Assembly: GCF_027706725.1 (NCBI RefSeq)
Contig: NZ_JAQFWQ010000018.1
Span: 20,245 to 84,244 of the forward strand
Direction of reading: 5' to 3'
From: Nocardiopsis endophytica
Lineage (GTDB): Bacteria; Actinomycetota; Actinomycetes; Streptosporangiales; Streptosporangiaceae
DNA length: 64,000 nucleotides
The position numbers and the translations under genes were made by a program. Within the stretch, counting starts at the first letter, position 1. Every line of letters begins with the position of its first letter. The notes below the pieces were generated by a model. It did not search any database, was not told where the DNA came from, and saw nothing but the letters and a program-made list of their open reading frames with translations. This document shows positions 28,452 through 37,338 of this stretch, piece by piece.

Positions 28452-30305
28452 TCAGCGCTTGGCGTACATCCGCTCGACCGCCGCGGACTCGCGCTCCATG
28501 ATGCGGGCGCGGCGCAGCTTCAGCGTCGGTGTGAGGGTGGCGTCCTCGACACCGAAGGGGCGCGGCACGATGGTGAACGCCCGGACCGACTCGGCGCGGG
28601 AGACGGCGGAGTTCCCGGCGTCGATCGCCTTCTGCACCTCGGCGCGCAGGTCGGGATCGTCGGCCAGGGAGGCGGCGTCGGCGTCGGCGGGCCTGCCCGC
28701 CGCGGCCTTCCACGCCGCGAACTCCTCGGGGTCCAGGGTGATGAGCGCGGTGACGAAGGGGCGGCCGTCGCCGATCAGCATGCACTGGTCGACCAGCGGG
28801 GACGCGCACACGCGCTCCTCGATGGGGACCGGGGCGACGTTCTTGCCCCCGGCGGTCACCAGGATCTCCTTCTTGCGGCCGGTGACGCGCACGTACCCGT
28901 CGCCGTCGACGGCGCCCAGGTCGCCGGTGGCGAACCAGCCGTCCCGGAAGGCCTCCTCGGTGGCGTCGGGGCGGTTCCAGTACCGCTCGAACACGGGGCC
29001 GCCCTTGACGAGGATCTCCCCGTCCTCATCGATGCGCACCTCGACGCCGGGCAGGGGGCCGCCGATGGTCCCGGCGCGGGAGCGGCCGGGCAGGTTGGCG
29101 AGCACGGCGGCGGTGGTCTCGGTGAGGCCGTAGCCCTCGATGACCTCCACGCCCACGCCCCGGTAGAAGTGGAAGAGCCGCACGTCGAGGGCGCCGCCGC
29201 CGGAGATGACGCGGGTGCAGCGGCCGCCGAGGGCGCCGGTGAGCGGGCGGTAGACGATCGGCTCGAACAGGCGGCGGCGCAGCCTCAGCAGCGGGCCGGG
29301 GCCGGCGGGGGTGTCCAGGGCCCTGCTGTAGGCGACCGCGGTGTCGGTGGCGGCGTCGAAGATCCGGCGTTTGAGCCCGGAGGTGCGCTTGCGCGCGGTG
29401 GTGTGGATCTTCTCGAAGACGTAGGGCACGGCCAGCAGGAAGGTGGGCCGGAAGGTGCCCAGGTCGGCGATGAGCTCGCGGACGCTGGGGGCGTGGCCCA
29501 GGCGGGCCCCGGCGTGGACGGCGGCGACCTGCACCATGCGGCCGAACACGTGCGCCAGCGGCAGGAAGAGCAGCGTGGAGGGGGCGGCGCCGGGGTCGCC
29601 GCCGTCGTCGAAGAGGGCGGACAGCGCCGTGGTGGCGGCCTCGACCTCGGCGAAGAAGTTGGCGTGGGTGAGCACGCAGCCCTTGGGGGTGCCGGTGGTG
29701 CCGGAGGTGTAGACGATGGTGGCCGGGTCCCCGGGGCGCACGGCGGCGCGGCGCTCCTCGACGGCGGAGTCGGGCACCTCGGCCCCGGCGGCGGCGAGGG
29801 CCTCCAGAGCTCCGGGCTCGCCGCGCAGCGGGTCCATGGTCCACAGGTGGCGCAGGTCGGGGACGGAGGCGCGGACGCCCTCCACGGTGGCGGTGTTGTC
29901 CTCGTCGTCGACGATGCAGGCGGTCGCGCCGGAGTCGGAGAGGACCATGGCGACCTGCTCGGGCGAGGAGGAGGGGTAGACCGGCACGGTCACCGCGCCG
30001 GCCGCCCAGATCGCGAAGTCGACGACGGTCCACTCGTAGCGGTTGGCGGCGAGCAGGCCGACCCGGTCCCCGGGGCCGATCCCGGAGGCGACGAGCCCCT
30101 TGGCCACGGCGGTGACCCGGGCGGCGACGTCGGCGCCGGAGACGTCGCGCCAGCCCGGGGCGCCGCCGTCCTTCGCGCTGAGCATCGCGGCGCCGGGGTG
30201 CGCGGCGGCGCGTTCGTACAAGAGCTCGGCCAGGCCGCCGTGCTCGCGGGGCCGACCGGTCGCGGGGGTCGAGATGTGGGTCACGCTTCCGTGTCTATCC
30301 GACAT
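28452..30305 (-). CDS. Long-chain fatty acyl-CoA synthetase (AMP-forming)
   Basis: A 617-residue adenylate-forming enzyme that activates fatty acids to acyl-CoA. Seen are the P-loop TIVYTSGTTGTPKGCVLTHANF, LPLAHVFGRMVQ, VISGGGALDVRLFHFYRGVGVEVIEGYGLTETTA, GDLGAVDGDGYVRVTGRKKEILVTAGGKNVAP with the hinge Asp and Arg, and the catalytic-lysine region LTPTLKLRRARIMER. The type is that of actinobacterial FadD15-like proteins. ATG 30305 was chosen. A GTG 8 codons downstream (VTHISTP) is an alternative, as the ribosome site is weak for both. It is probably monocistronic. Confidence 0.9.
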   Translation of the reverse strand: MSDRHGSVTHISTPATGRPREHGGLAELLYERAAAHPGAAMLSAKDGGAPGWRDVSGADVAARVTAVAKGLVASGIGPGDRVGLLAANRYEWTVVDFAIWAAGAVTVPVYPSSSPEQVAMVLSDSGATACIVDDEDNTATVEGVRASVPDLRHLWTMDPLRGEPGALEALAAAGAEVPDSAVEERRAAVRPGDPATIVYTSGTTGTPKGCVLTHANFFAEVEAATTALSALFDDGGDPGAAPSTLLFLPLAHVFGRMVQVAAVHAGARLGHAPSVRELIADLGTFRPTFLLAVPYVFEKIHTTARKRTSGLKRRIFDAATDTAVAYSRALDTPAGPGPLLRLRRRLFEPIVYRPLTGALGGRCTRVISGGGALDVRLFHFYRGVGVEVIEGYGLTETTAAVLANLPGRSRAGTIGGPLPGVEVRIDEDGEILVKGGPVFERYWNRPDATEEAFRDGWFATGDLGAVDGDGYVRVTGRKKEILVTAGGKNVAPVPIEERVCASPLVDQCMLIGDGRPFVTALITLDPEEFAAWKAAAGRPADADAASLADDPDLRAEVQKAIDAGNSAVSRAESVRAFTIVPRPFGVEDATLTPTLKLRRARIMERESAAVERMYAKR

Positions 30306-30598
30306 TCGTAACAAATCTGAACATCACGCCTCAGACAGGGACATGAGAAAGGCCATACCGGCGAGTAACCCCCTTCACGCCCGGCGTCGCGCGCCGGATG
30401 CCCCCGCGCATGCGCCAGGGCCCGGTATCGCACCTTAGCCCCCTGCGCGACCTGGGAGGACGCGACACGGGCGGCGCGGGCGACACGGGGGCGCCCGGAC
30501 CGGCCGCCCGGCACCGTCGGGCGCGGCCGGACCCGTGACCGGCCCCATCACCCGGATCCGCGACCGCCCCCCACCGGCCCGACCCCGGATGTCGGGGA

Positions 30599-31258
30599 TC
30601 ACTCCGGCAGGTTGAGGCGGACCATGATGGCGGTGCCCTCGGCGGTGACCTCGCCGCCGTGGCGGATCTCCCCGGAGACGAAGACCTTGCGCCGCTCGGT
30701 GCCGGTCACCCGCGCGCGGACCTCGAGGGGCACGTTGAGCGGGGTGGGCCTGCGGTAGTTCACGTCGAGGTTGGCGGTCAGGCCCGGCATCCCGGCCGCG
30801 CTGGCGGCGGTGCCCAGGGCCTGGTCCAGCACGGCGGCGAGCCAGCCCCCGTGCACGAGCCCGGGCGGGCCCTCGTACAGGCCGTTGAGGGTGAAGTCCG
30901 CGCGCAGGCCATCGCCGTCCTTGTCCAGGTCGATCGGCGGAGCGAGGGGGTTGACCGGGCCGGAGACGCCGTTGGTGATGGTGCCGTACTCGGTGCTGCC
31001 GTCGGAGTAGGTGTAGCGGACCATGGTGCCGATGGGGCGGCGGTCGCCGCGGAGCATCTCCTCGGCCTTGGCCACGGCGTCGGCGGCCGCGGACAGCGCC
31101 TCGGGGGCGGCCTCGGTGTGGGCGGCGGTGTCCATCAGCGAGCGCACCCGGTCCACGAGCGCGGAGAGCTCCGCGGGGATCTGCTCCTCGGGGACCACGG
31201 TGAACCCGTAATCGGCGGGGTCCGGCTTTTCCGCAACCGGCTGTGCGTCGACCGTCAT
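30599..31258 (-). CDS. PaaI-family hotdog-fold thioesterase
   Basis: A 219-residue protein. The hotdog domain occupies the C-terminal 130 residues: GPPGLVHGGWLAAVLDQALGTAASAAG (the HGG...D active-site pattern), LTANLDVNYRRPTPLNVPLEVRARV and ERRKVFVSGEIRHGGEVTAEGTAIMVRL. The first ~90 residues are helical and fairly acidic, longer than in minimal PaaI proteins. It likely hydrolyses an acyl-CoA thioester. Being downstream of the acyl-CoA synthetase promoter region on the same strand is consistent with lipid metabolism but is not evidence for co-transcription. ATG 31258 follows GGAAGCC. Confidence 0.85.
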   Translation of the reverse strand: MTVDAQPVAEKPDPADYGFTVVPEEQIPAELSALVDRVRSLMDTAAHTEAAPEALSAAADAVAKAEEMLRGDRRPIGTMVRYTYSDGSTEYGTITNGVSGPVNPLAPPIDLDKDGDGLRADFTLNGLYEGPPGLVHGGWLAAVLDQALGTAASAAGMPGLTANLDVNYRRPTPLNVPLEVRARVTGTERRKVFVSGEIRHGGEVTAEGTAIMVRLNLPE

Positions 31259-31335
31259 GGCTTCCTTCGTCGGCTCGTCGTCCCGCACCGGTCGGCGCGG
31301 GCGGTCGGGCGCCGGTCCGGCGCCACTGAAACCGA

Positions 31336-31352
31336 ATATTACTCGGTAGTAG
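31336..31352 (-). promoter_or_regulatory. Promoter and operator of the thioesterase gene
   Basis: TTACTCGGTAGTAG (31339-31352) is an imperfect palindrome (TACT-N4-AGTA) of the kind bound by TetR-family regulators. On the minus strand it overlaps a TAATAT -10 candidate, about 80 nt upstream of the thioesterase ATG. The AT-rich patch is conspicuous in GC-rich surroundings. The cognate regulator is not in the window. Confidence 0.45.
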
Positions 31353-31463
31353 TTTTCTGGGGTGCAGCCCGGGGGCGTGGGCCGTCCCACCAGCAGAGAA
31401 CAACTCGGGCACATCGGGCGGTATTTCGTGAATCGCGCCACCCGGGACCGCCCCGGGCCGTCC

Positions 31464-31475
31464 TACGCTGGCAGG
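31464..31475 (+). promoter_or_regulatory. Leaderless-type -10 of the araC-like gene
   Basis: TACGCT (31464-31469) lies exactly 6 nt before ATG 31476. The intervening GGCAGG could alternatively act as a weak ribosome site. Confidence 0.45.
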
Positions 31476-32321
31476 ATGAGCACGCCTCCCCGCGACACAG
31501 CGCGCTACTGGCGCCACCCCGGGCTGCCCGGGGTCGACCTGCTCAAGGCGCACTACGTCCGGCACGCCTTCACCCCGCACACGCACGACGCCTACACGCT
31601 GGCGGTGATCGAGTCCGGGATCGAGGTCTACGACTACAAGGGCACCACCCACCGGGTCGGCAGGGACGGGATCGCCCTGGTGGAGCCGGGGGTGGTGCAC
31701 ACCGGGCACGCGGGGGTGCCGGAGGGGTGGAGGTACCGGGTGCTGTACCCGGACGAGGCGGTCGTCGCCGACGCGGCCCGCGACATCGGGATGGCGGGGG
31801 CGCCCCTGTTCACCGACTCCTCGGCGCACGCCCCCGCGACGGCGGAGGTGCTCCGCGCCGCCCACCGTGCCGCCGAGCGGGGCGACCGGCTCAGCGCCTC
31901 GACGCTCACCCGCCAGGCCCTGCACCGGCTGCTCGCCGGGCACGCCACCGACTCCGCGCGCGCGGCCGCCGCCCCGGCGCCGCGCCGCACGGTCGCCGAG
32001 GCGAGGGAGATCCTGCGGTCGGCCATGGCCGATCCGCCGTCGTTGGAGGAGCTGGCCGAGCGGGTGGGGGTGTCGGCGTTCGCCCTGCTCCGGGCGTTCC
32101 GACGCGACCTGGGGCTGCCACCGCACGCCTACCTGAACAGCGCGCGCGTGGAGCGGGCCCGCCGCCTGCTGGCCGAGGGGACGCCGCCGTCGGAGGTCGC
32201 GCCGGCCGTGGGCTTCGCGGACCAGCCGCACCTGACCCGCCACTTCAAACGCAGGACGGGTGTGCCACCGGGCGAGTTCCAAAAAGGCATCCTGGGGGCG
32301 GTGCCGGGAGGCGCCGACTAG
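31476..32321 (+). CDS. AraC-family transcriptional regulator
   Basis: A 281-residue regulator. The N-terminal cupin-like sensor has YVRHAFTPHTHDAYTLAVIESGIEVYDYKG and LVEPGVVHTGHAG, with His residues typical of this ligand-binding fold. The C-terminal 100 residues hold two helix-turn-helix units: PSLEELAERVGVSAFALLRAFRRDLGLPPHAYLNSARVERARRLL and PPSEVAPAVGFADQPHLTRHFKRRTGVPPGEF. AraC regulators of this type often sit beside azlC/azlD, so it probably controls that exporter. This is an inference from neighbourhood. Its stop overlaps the convergent small gene by 4 nt. Confidence 0.9.
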   Translation: MSTPPRDTARYWRHPGLPGVDLLKAHYVRHAFTPHTHDAYTLAVIESGIEVYDYKGTTHRVGRDGIALVEPGVVHTGHAGVPEGWRYRVLYPDEAVVADAARDIGMAGAPLFTDSSAHAPATAEVLRAAHRAAERGDRLSASTLTRQALHRLLAGHATDSARAAAAPAPRRTVAEAREILRSAMADPPSLEELAERVGVSAFALLRAFRRDLGLPPHAYLNSARVERARRLLAEGTPPSEVAPAVGFADQPHLTRHFKRRTGVPPGEFQKGILGAVPGGAD

Positions 32322-32719
32322 GGTGCTGCCCGCACCTCCGGCCGGACCCAGGTGTGAACCTGATCCCAGCGGACGTAGAAGACGGCGGGATCGTCGTTAT
32401 GCGGCCCGTATCCCGTCCTACCGGTGACCAGGGCGAGCGCGCCGGGCGGGAGGAAGAACCCGTCGAACCAGGCGTCCTGTCGCCCCTGTGTGCCGTGCCA
32501 TTCGATGATCGCTTTCGTGCCTGAACGGGCATTCTGGTAGACCTCGACGACCTCGAACACCCGGGCGTCAGGATGCGCCGCCCGCGCGCGCTGGAACCGC
32601 GACCACTCCTCGGCCCGTTCCCTCAGCACTCTCCTCCTCAGTAATACGGCGGCGACCACGGTTCCGCCGACGAGCAGGAGCGCCAATGCCGTCAAGACGG
32701 CCAGCGGGGAGGGAGGCAT
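32318..32719 (-). CDS. Small membrane-anchored protein of unknown function
   Basis: A 133-residue protein from ATG 32719. One N-terminal membrane segment (LAVLTALALLLVGGTVVAAVLL) is followed by RRRVLRERAEEWSRFQRARAAHPDARVFEVVEVYQNARSGTKAIIEWHG and then a beta-rich part DAWFDGFFLPPGALALVTG...VFYVRWDQVHTWVRPE. The C-terminal part looks like a small folded beta domain on the cytoplasmic side of a type II-like anchor. I do not recognise the family. It is divergent from azlC, about 80 nt away. Confidence 0.6.
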   Translation of the reverse strand: MPPSPLAVLTALALLLVGGTVVAAVLLRRRVLRERAEEWSRFQRARAAHPDARVFEVVEVYQNARSGTKAIIEWHGTQGRQDAWFDGFFLPPGALALVTGRTGYGPHNDDPAVFYVRWDQVHTWVRPEVRAAP

Positions 32720-32799
32720 GGCGGCATCCTCCCCATTCCCCTCCGAACGCGCAATAACGTTCAAGACCGCCTCTGGGCCCACTCCGTAGCGTTCGGGGC

Positions 32800-33582
32800 G
32801 TGAACACGTCAGCATTCGCACTCTCTCCCCCGGTGCGCGACGCGCTGGGGATCGGGCTCGCCGTCGGCGTCTCCGGGGTGGCCTTCGGTACCGCGTCCGT
32901 CGCGGCCGGCCTCACCGTCGCCCAGACCTGCGCCCTGAGCCTCTTCGCCTTCACCGGCGCCTCCCAGTTCGCCCTCATCGGCGTCGTCGCCGGGGGCGGG
33001 AACGTCATCGCCGGGGCCGCCGGGGCCCTGCTCCTCGGCGCGCGCAACACCCTCTACGGGCTGCGCCTGGCCGACATCCTCGGCGTGCGGGGCGTCCGCA
33101 AGGCGGTCGCCGCCCACGGGGTGATCGACGAGACCGCCGCCGCGGCGCTCGCCCAGCCCACTCCGGCCGCCGCACGGACCGCCTTCACGGCGACCTTCGC
33201 CGCGCTGTTCCTCTTCTGGAACGCGACCACCCTGCTGGGCGCGGTGGCCACCGAGCGGGTCGGTGACACCTCCGCCTTCGGGCTGGACGCGGTGGGCCCA
33301 GCGATCTTCCTGGCCCTGGTCTGGCCCCGGCTGCGCGAAGGGCGCAGGATCGTGCTGGTCGCGGCCGTCGGCGCGGGGCTGGCCCTCGCCGCCGTCCCCG
33401 TGCTGCCGCCCGGTGTCCCGGTGCTCATCGCCGCGGCCGCCGCGCTGCTGGGGCCCGCCGCCGCCCCCGCCCCCGCCGACGAGGACGCGGACGGCGGCGA
33501 GGCCACCGGCGGCGCCAACGGCCCCGACGGGGACGGGGACGGCGCCTCCGACCTCGGACCGGCACAGGAGGTACGGCCATGA
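32800..33582 (+). CDS. azlC: AzlC-family branched-chain amino acid export protein
   Basis: The 260-residue membrane protein is the large subunit of an AzlCD exporter. The family core is visible: ALGIGLAVGVSGVAFGTASVAAGLTVAQTCALSLFAFTGASQFALIGVVAGGG, LLLGARNTLYGLRLADIL and FALFLFWNATTLLGA-like helices. The Asp/Gly-rich tail of ~45 residues (ADEDADGGEATGG) is an extra. GTG 32800 stands 7 nt after TAGCGT (32787-32792), another leaderless-type promoter. The stop overlaps azlD by 4 nt (ATGA). Confidence 0.88.
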   Translation: MNTSAFALSPPVRDALGIGLAVGVSGVAFGTASVAAGLTVAQTCALSLFAFTGASQFALIGVVAGGGNVIAGAAGALLLGARNTLYGLRLADILGVRGVRKAVAAHGVIDETAAAALAQPTPAAARTAFTATFAALFLFWNATTLLGAVATERVGDTSAFGLDAVGPAIFLALVWPRLREGRRIVLVAAVGAGLALAAVPVLPPGVPVLIAAAAALLGPAAAPAPADEDADGGEATGGANGPDGDGDGASDLGPAQEVRP

Positions 33583-33896
33583 CCGTCTGGATCGCGATCG
33601 CCGTCACCGCCGCGGGCTGCTACGCGCTCAAGTACGCCGGGCTGGCCGCTCCGCGCCGCCTGCTCGACCACCCCGCCGTGCGGCGGTTCGCCATGACCGT
33701 CCCCGTGGCGCTGCTCGCCGCGCTGGTGGCCGTGCAGACCTTCTCCGACGGGGGCTCCGCGCTCACCGCCGACACCGCGCGCCTGGCCGGGGTCGGGGCG
33801 GCCGCCACCGCGCTCCTGCTGCGCGCGCCGTTCCTGGTCGTGGTCGCCGCGGCGGCCGGAACGACCGCGCTGCTGCGGGCCCTCGGACTGGGCTGA
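33579..33896 (+). CDS. azlD: AzlD-family small export subunit
   Basis: A 105-residue membrane protein with three to four hydrophobic helices (VWIAIAVTAAGCYALKYAGLA, FAMTVPVALLAALVAVQTF, LAGVGAAATALLLRAPFLVVVAAAAGTTALLRALG). The conserved Arg-Leu-x-x-x-Pro region after helix 1 (RRLLDHPAVRRFAMTVPVALLAAL) is the AzlD hallmark. It is translationally coupled to azlC and needed with it for export. Confidence 0.88.
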   Translation: MTVWIAIAVTAAGCYALKYAGLAAPRRLLDHPAVRRFAMTVPVALLAALVAVQTFSDGGSALTADTARLAGVGAAATALLLRAPFLVVVAAAAGTTALLRALGLG

Positions 33897-34032
33897 CCGC
33901 GCGGGGCGCACCCCGTCCGCACCGGCCGGCGCGTGACGGACCCGCTCCCCTCGGGCAGGATGGCGGTGACCGGCGGGGGCGGCCGCGCGCCGTCCCCGCC
34001 CCGTAGTGCCTTGCGACGACGGAAGGACGACC

Positions 34033-35718
34033 GTGCCCCCCGAGACCACCCTGCCCAGTGGCCCCACCGCGGCCGAGGCGGTGGCGGAGCTGCTCGCCGC
34101 CGCCCACGTGCGCCGCTGCTACACCGTCCCCGGCGAGAGCTTCCTGGAACTGGCCGACGCGATCGACCGGCGCAGCGACATGCAGCTGGTGTCGACCCGC
34201 CACGAGGGCGGAGCCGGCTTCATGGCCGAGGCCGAGGGCAAGCTCATCGGGTTCCCCGCCGCCGCGGCCGCCACCCGCGGCCCCGGCGCGTCCAACCTGG
34301 CGGTGGCGGTGCACACGGCCAGGCAGGACTCCACGCCGATGATCGTGTTCCTGGGCCAGGTGGAGAGCGACCGGCTGGGCCGGGAGGCGTTCCAGGAGGT
34401 GGACCTGACGGCGTTCTACGCCCCCATCACCAAGTGGTCGACGACGGTGACGCGCGCCGACCGGCTGGTGGAGGCGACCGCGCGCGGGCTGCGCATCGCC
34501 ACCTCGGGCCGCCCGGGACCGGTCGCCATCGCCGTCCCGGGCGACCTGTGGGGACAGCCGGCCGGGGTGGTGGGCCCCCTGCCCGGGACGTTCCCGCCCC
34601 GCCCCTCGCTCGCCGAGGAGGAGCGGGACCGCCTGGCGCGGTGGCTGGCCGGCGCCGAGCGCCCGGTGATCATCGCCGGGGGCGGCGCGCGCGGCGCCCG
34701 CGAGGAGCTGGTGCGGGTCGCCGAGCGCTTCCAGGCCGGGGTGTACGCCTCCTGGCGGCGCCAGGACGTCTTCCCCAACGACCACCCGCTCTACCTGGGC
34801 CACCTGGGCCTGGGGTGCCCGCCGCAGGTGCTGGGCGCCCTGGAGGAGGCCGACGCGGTGCTGGTGGTGGGCTGCAGGCTGAGCGAGGTCACCACCCAGG
34901 CCTACCGGTTCCCCGCCCCCGGGGTGCGGGTGGTCGACTCCCGCGTCGCGCAGATCGACATCGACCCCGACCAGGTGGGCGCGGTCGCCGGGGTGTGGAC
35001 GGGCGCGGTCGCCGACGCCCGGCGGGCCCTGGAGGCGCTGGCCGCGTCGCCGACCACGGCGATGTACCGCGACTTCGCCCCGGCGCACGCGGCGTGGGAG
35101 GAGACGACGGTCCCCGACCCGGCCGCCGCCTCCCACCCGGGAGGGCGGCTGCACCCGTGGGCCGTGGTCGAGCGCATGCGCACGGTGCTGCCCCGGGACA
35201 CGGTGCTCACCAACGACGCGGGCAACTTCGCGGCGTTCCTGCACCGGGGGTGGCGCTTCACCGAGCCGCGCACCCAGCTCGCGCCCACCAGCGGCGCGAT
35301 GGGGTACGCGGTGCCCGCGGCGGTCGCGGCGAAGCTGGTGGAGCCGCACCGGACCGTGGTGGCGGCGGTGGGCGACGGCGGCGCGCTGATGACCGGCCAG
35401 GAGCTGGAGACGGCGGTGCGGCTGCGCGTGCCGGTGGTCGTGGTGGTGTTCCAGAACGGGCTGTACGGCACCATCGCCATGCACCAGGCGAAGGAGATGG
35501 GGCGCACGGCGGCGGTGGACATCAGCGGCCCGCTCGACCTGGCCGGCTACGCCCGGTCCCTGGGGGCGCGCGGGGCGACCGCGCACACGCCCGAGGAGTT
35601 CGAGAAGGCGCTGACCGAGGCGCTGGAGGCGGACCTGCCCACCCTGATCGACGCCCGGACCGACCCGGACGTGATCAGCCCGGGGGCGACCCTGTCGGGC
35701 CTGCTCGGCGAGGACTGA
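34033..35718 (+). CDS. Thiamine-pyrophosphate-dependent enzyme (acetolactate synthase-like)
   Basis: A 561-residue ThDP enzyme from GTG 34033 with GGAAGGA upstream. The three domains are in order: the pyrimidine-binding domain (RRCYTVPGESFLELADAI, VSTRHEGGAGFMAEAEGKL with the catalytic Glu, ATRGPGASN), the central domain (PVIIAGGGARGAREELVRVAERF, VVDSRVAQIDIDPDQ) and the diphosphate-binding domain (VLTNDAGNFAAF, TSGAMGYAVPAAVAAKL, and GDGGALMTGQELETAVR ending in QNGLYG). The reaction is not determined. Candidates are an acetolactate synthase-like or keto-acid decarboxylase activity. There is no ilvN beside it, so it is unlikely to be the biosynthetic IlvB. Confidence 0.85.
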   Translation: MPPETTLPSGPTAAEAVAELLAAAHVRRCYTVPGESFLELADAIDRRSDMQLVSTRHEGGAGFMAEAEGKLIGFPAAAAATRGPGASNLAVAVHTARQDSTPMIVFLGQVESDRLGREAFQEVDLTAFYAPITKWSTTVTRADRLVEATARGLRIATSGRPGPVAIAVPGDLWGQPAGVVGPLPGTFPPRPSLAEEERDRLARWLAGAERPVIIAGGGARGAREELVRVAERFQAGVYASWRRQDVFPNDHPLYLGHLGLGCPPQVLGALEEADAVLVVGCRLSEVTTQAYRFPAPGVRVVDSRVAQIDIDPDQVGAVAGVWTGAVADARRALEALAASPTTAMYRDFAPAHAAWEETTVPDPAAASHPGGRLHPWAVVERMRTVLPRDTVLTNDAGNFAAFLHRGWRFTEPRTQLAPTSGAMGYAVPAAVAAKLVEPHRTVVAAVGDGGALMTGQELETAVRLRVPVVVVVFQNGLYGTIAMHQAKEMGRTAAVDISGPLDLAGYARSLGARGATAHTPEEFEKALTEALEADLPTLIDARTDPDVISPGATLSGLLGED

Positions 35719-36286
35719 GCGGAGGCGGGGGCGAGGCGGGCGTTCACCACCGTGCTGGGCTGCGACGGAGTGAGCCGGTGGGTCCCCGGGCCTGCCTGAA
35801 GGGCGGCGGGTTCCTCGTGGTCCGGATGGGCGACGGCTCTGCGGCCGCCCGCATTCGTGGCGGCCGCCGGGCGGCGCACACCGCGCATACCGGGCCCACA
35901 GCGCCGGTTCGGGCATCCGGTGCGGTGAAACGGCCATCGCAGGCGTGATCGGACAGTGGAATCATCCCCCGTCGCCCCCGGGGCCGCCGCCGGGTCTTCG
36001 GAAGGCCCTCGGAACCGCCCTCATACCCGACATACCGGACGCCAGGGCGCAGGGCGGCGATTCCGCGCAGTGACACGGACGCTTCGAGCATGATCGCGTG
36101 GCGGTTTCGCCAGGCAGGGCGGCCCCGGGCCGACCGTGGCGGCCGGAGCCGCCTCACCGGAGGGCGGGGCGTGGCAGCCGGGACGGCCGTGGAACGCGGT
36201 CGGGGCGTCGAGGTTCGTGGTCGCACGTTGATCCTCGGCGCCCCTTGCCGTGTCCGCAGCCGGTTCGGCGAACCCCCGTCGACGGT
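35719..36286. other. Non-coding gap with two family-2 repeat relics
   Basis: This 568-nt gap between two convergent genes contains no credible ORF. Two stretches resemble the repeats at 17624 and 63835. One is at 35886-35975 (CATACCGGGC then ATCCGGTGCGGTGAAACGGC). A closer one is at 36031-36118 (CATACCGGAC then GACGCTTCGAGCATGATCG and GGTTTCGCCAGGCAGG). Confidence 0.5.
36031..36118 (+). repeat. Dispersed intergenic element, family 2, copy Z
   Basis: From GACGCTT to CAGG (about 36078-36118) it agrees with copy X at roughly 30 of 41 positions by eye. Its left end CATACCGG matches the left end of both X and Y. The middle is diverged. It lies between convergent genes. Confidence 0.45.
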
Positions 36287-37051
36287 CTAGCGGATGTCGT
36301 CCAGCAGCCCGTCCAGGGCCTTGGTCAGGGACCGGGCGTTGGACTCGTCGAACCAGGTGGTCCGGATGCGCTCATTGTTGCCGTTCGGGGTCTCGTGGTC
36401 GCGTGCCAGCTCATCGAGGGTCCGCGACGTGTCGGCCAGTGCCCGTCCCGTGTCCTGGAACAGGCCCCGGACGTAGCGGTCCGCCGCCTCCGCGGGCACC
36501 CCCTGGGCGACCGCCCACTCGGTGAGCGTGGTCAGGTACCGGTAGTGCGCGCTGAAGGTGCCGGTCAGCGCCGAGAACACGCCGAACGCCTCCTCGTCGG
36601 CGATCGGCAGCGCCCGGCCGAGGCGGTCGAAGAAGCCCTCGGCCACCGGGTCGGAGGGCCAGGTCACGGTGGTGGACCGGCGCTCGCGCACGGAGGGCAG
36701 CGGGATGGCCCGCACCAGGGTGAAGCCGTCGCCGAGCGTCTCGCGCAGCTCCGCGACGCTCACCCCGGCCATGGCGCTGACCACGGTGGTTCCGGGACGG
36801 ATCCGCAGCCCGGCCAGCGCCTCGGCGCGGTCCTGGCGGCGGACCGCGATCACCACGAGGTCGGAGCGGTCCGCGACCTCCTGGTTGTCGGCGCACACCC
36901 GCACGCCGTCGAACGTGTCGGCCAGCGCGGCGGCCGTCCGGGCGCCCCGCGGCGAGAGGTTCACCTCCGGCGGCGTGTCGACGCCGTCGCACAGGCCCTC
37001 GACGATGGCCCGGCCGATCTCCCCGACCCCGATGATCCCGATCCGCTCCAT
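36287..37051 (-). CDS. ProC-like NADP-dependent oxidoreductase
   Basis: A 254-residue protein starting at ATG 37051. The N-terminus is a Rossmann fold (MERIGIIGVGEIGRAIVEGL, then LSPRGARTAAALADTF). The body resembles pyrroline-5-carboxylate reductase: DLVVIAVRRQDRAEAL, VSAMAGVSVAELRETLG and LVRAIPLPSVRERRSTTVTWP. The C-terminal helical domain is diverged (FSALTGTFSAHYRYLTTLTEWAVAQGVPAEAADRYVRGLFQDTG). The C-terminal Ser/Thr cluster of true ProC is not evident, so another imine or NADP-linked substrate is likely. The gene stands alone. Confidence 0.78.
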   Translation of the reverse strand: MERIGIIGVGEIGRAIVEGLCDGVDTPPEVNLSPRGARTAAALADTFDGVRVCADNQEVADRSDLVVIAVRRQDRAEALAGLRIRPGTTVVSAMAGVSVAELRETLGDGFTLVRAIPLPSVRERRSTTVTWPSDPVAEGFFDRLGRALPIADEEAFGVFSALTGTFSAHYRYLTTLTEWAVAQGVPAEAADRYVRGLFQDTGRALADTSRTLDELARDHETPNGNNERIRTTWFDESNARSLTKALDGLLDDIR

Positions 37052-37338
37052 GTGCGCGCCTTCCCGTCCGTCGTCTGCCGTGCCCCCGGTCGTGGCGACC
37101 GACGGCACGGGCCAGTATCGCGCGCGGGGGTGACGGTTCCGTCCGCAGGGAGCCGTCGCGCGGGCGGCCCCACCGCGACGGTGGCCGCCTCCGGGGCTCC
37201 GGCCACAGTCGGGCACCCGACGCGGGCGGTCGCCGGACACAGGCCGACCGCAGGGCCGACCACGGCTCCTAGGGCCCTACGGACGCACGCCCGGACCGTG
37301 ACGGCCGCCCCCGCCCCGTCGTGCGGAGGACCCACCGC

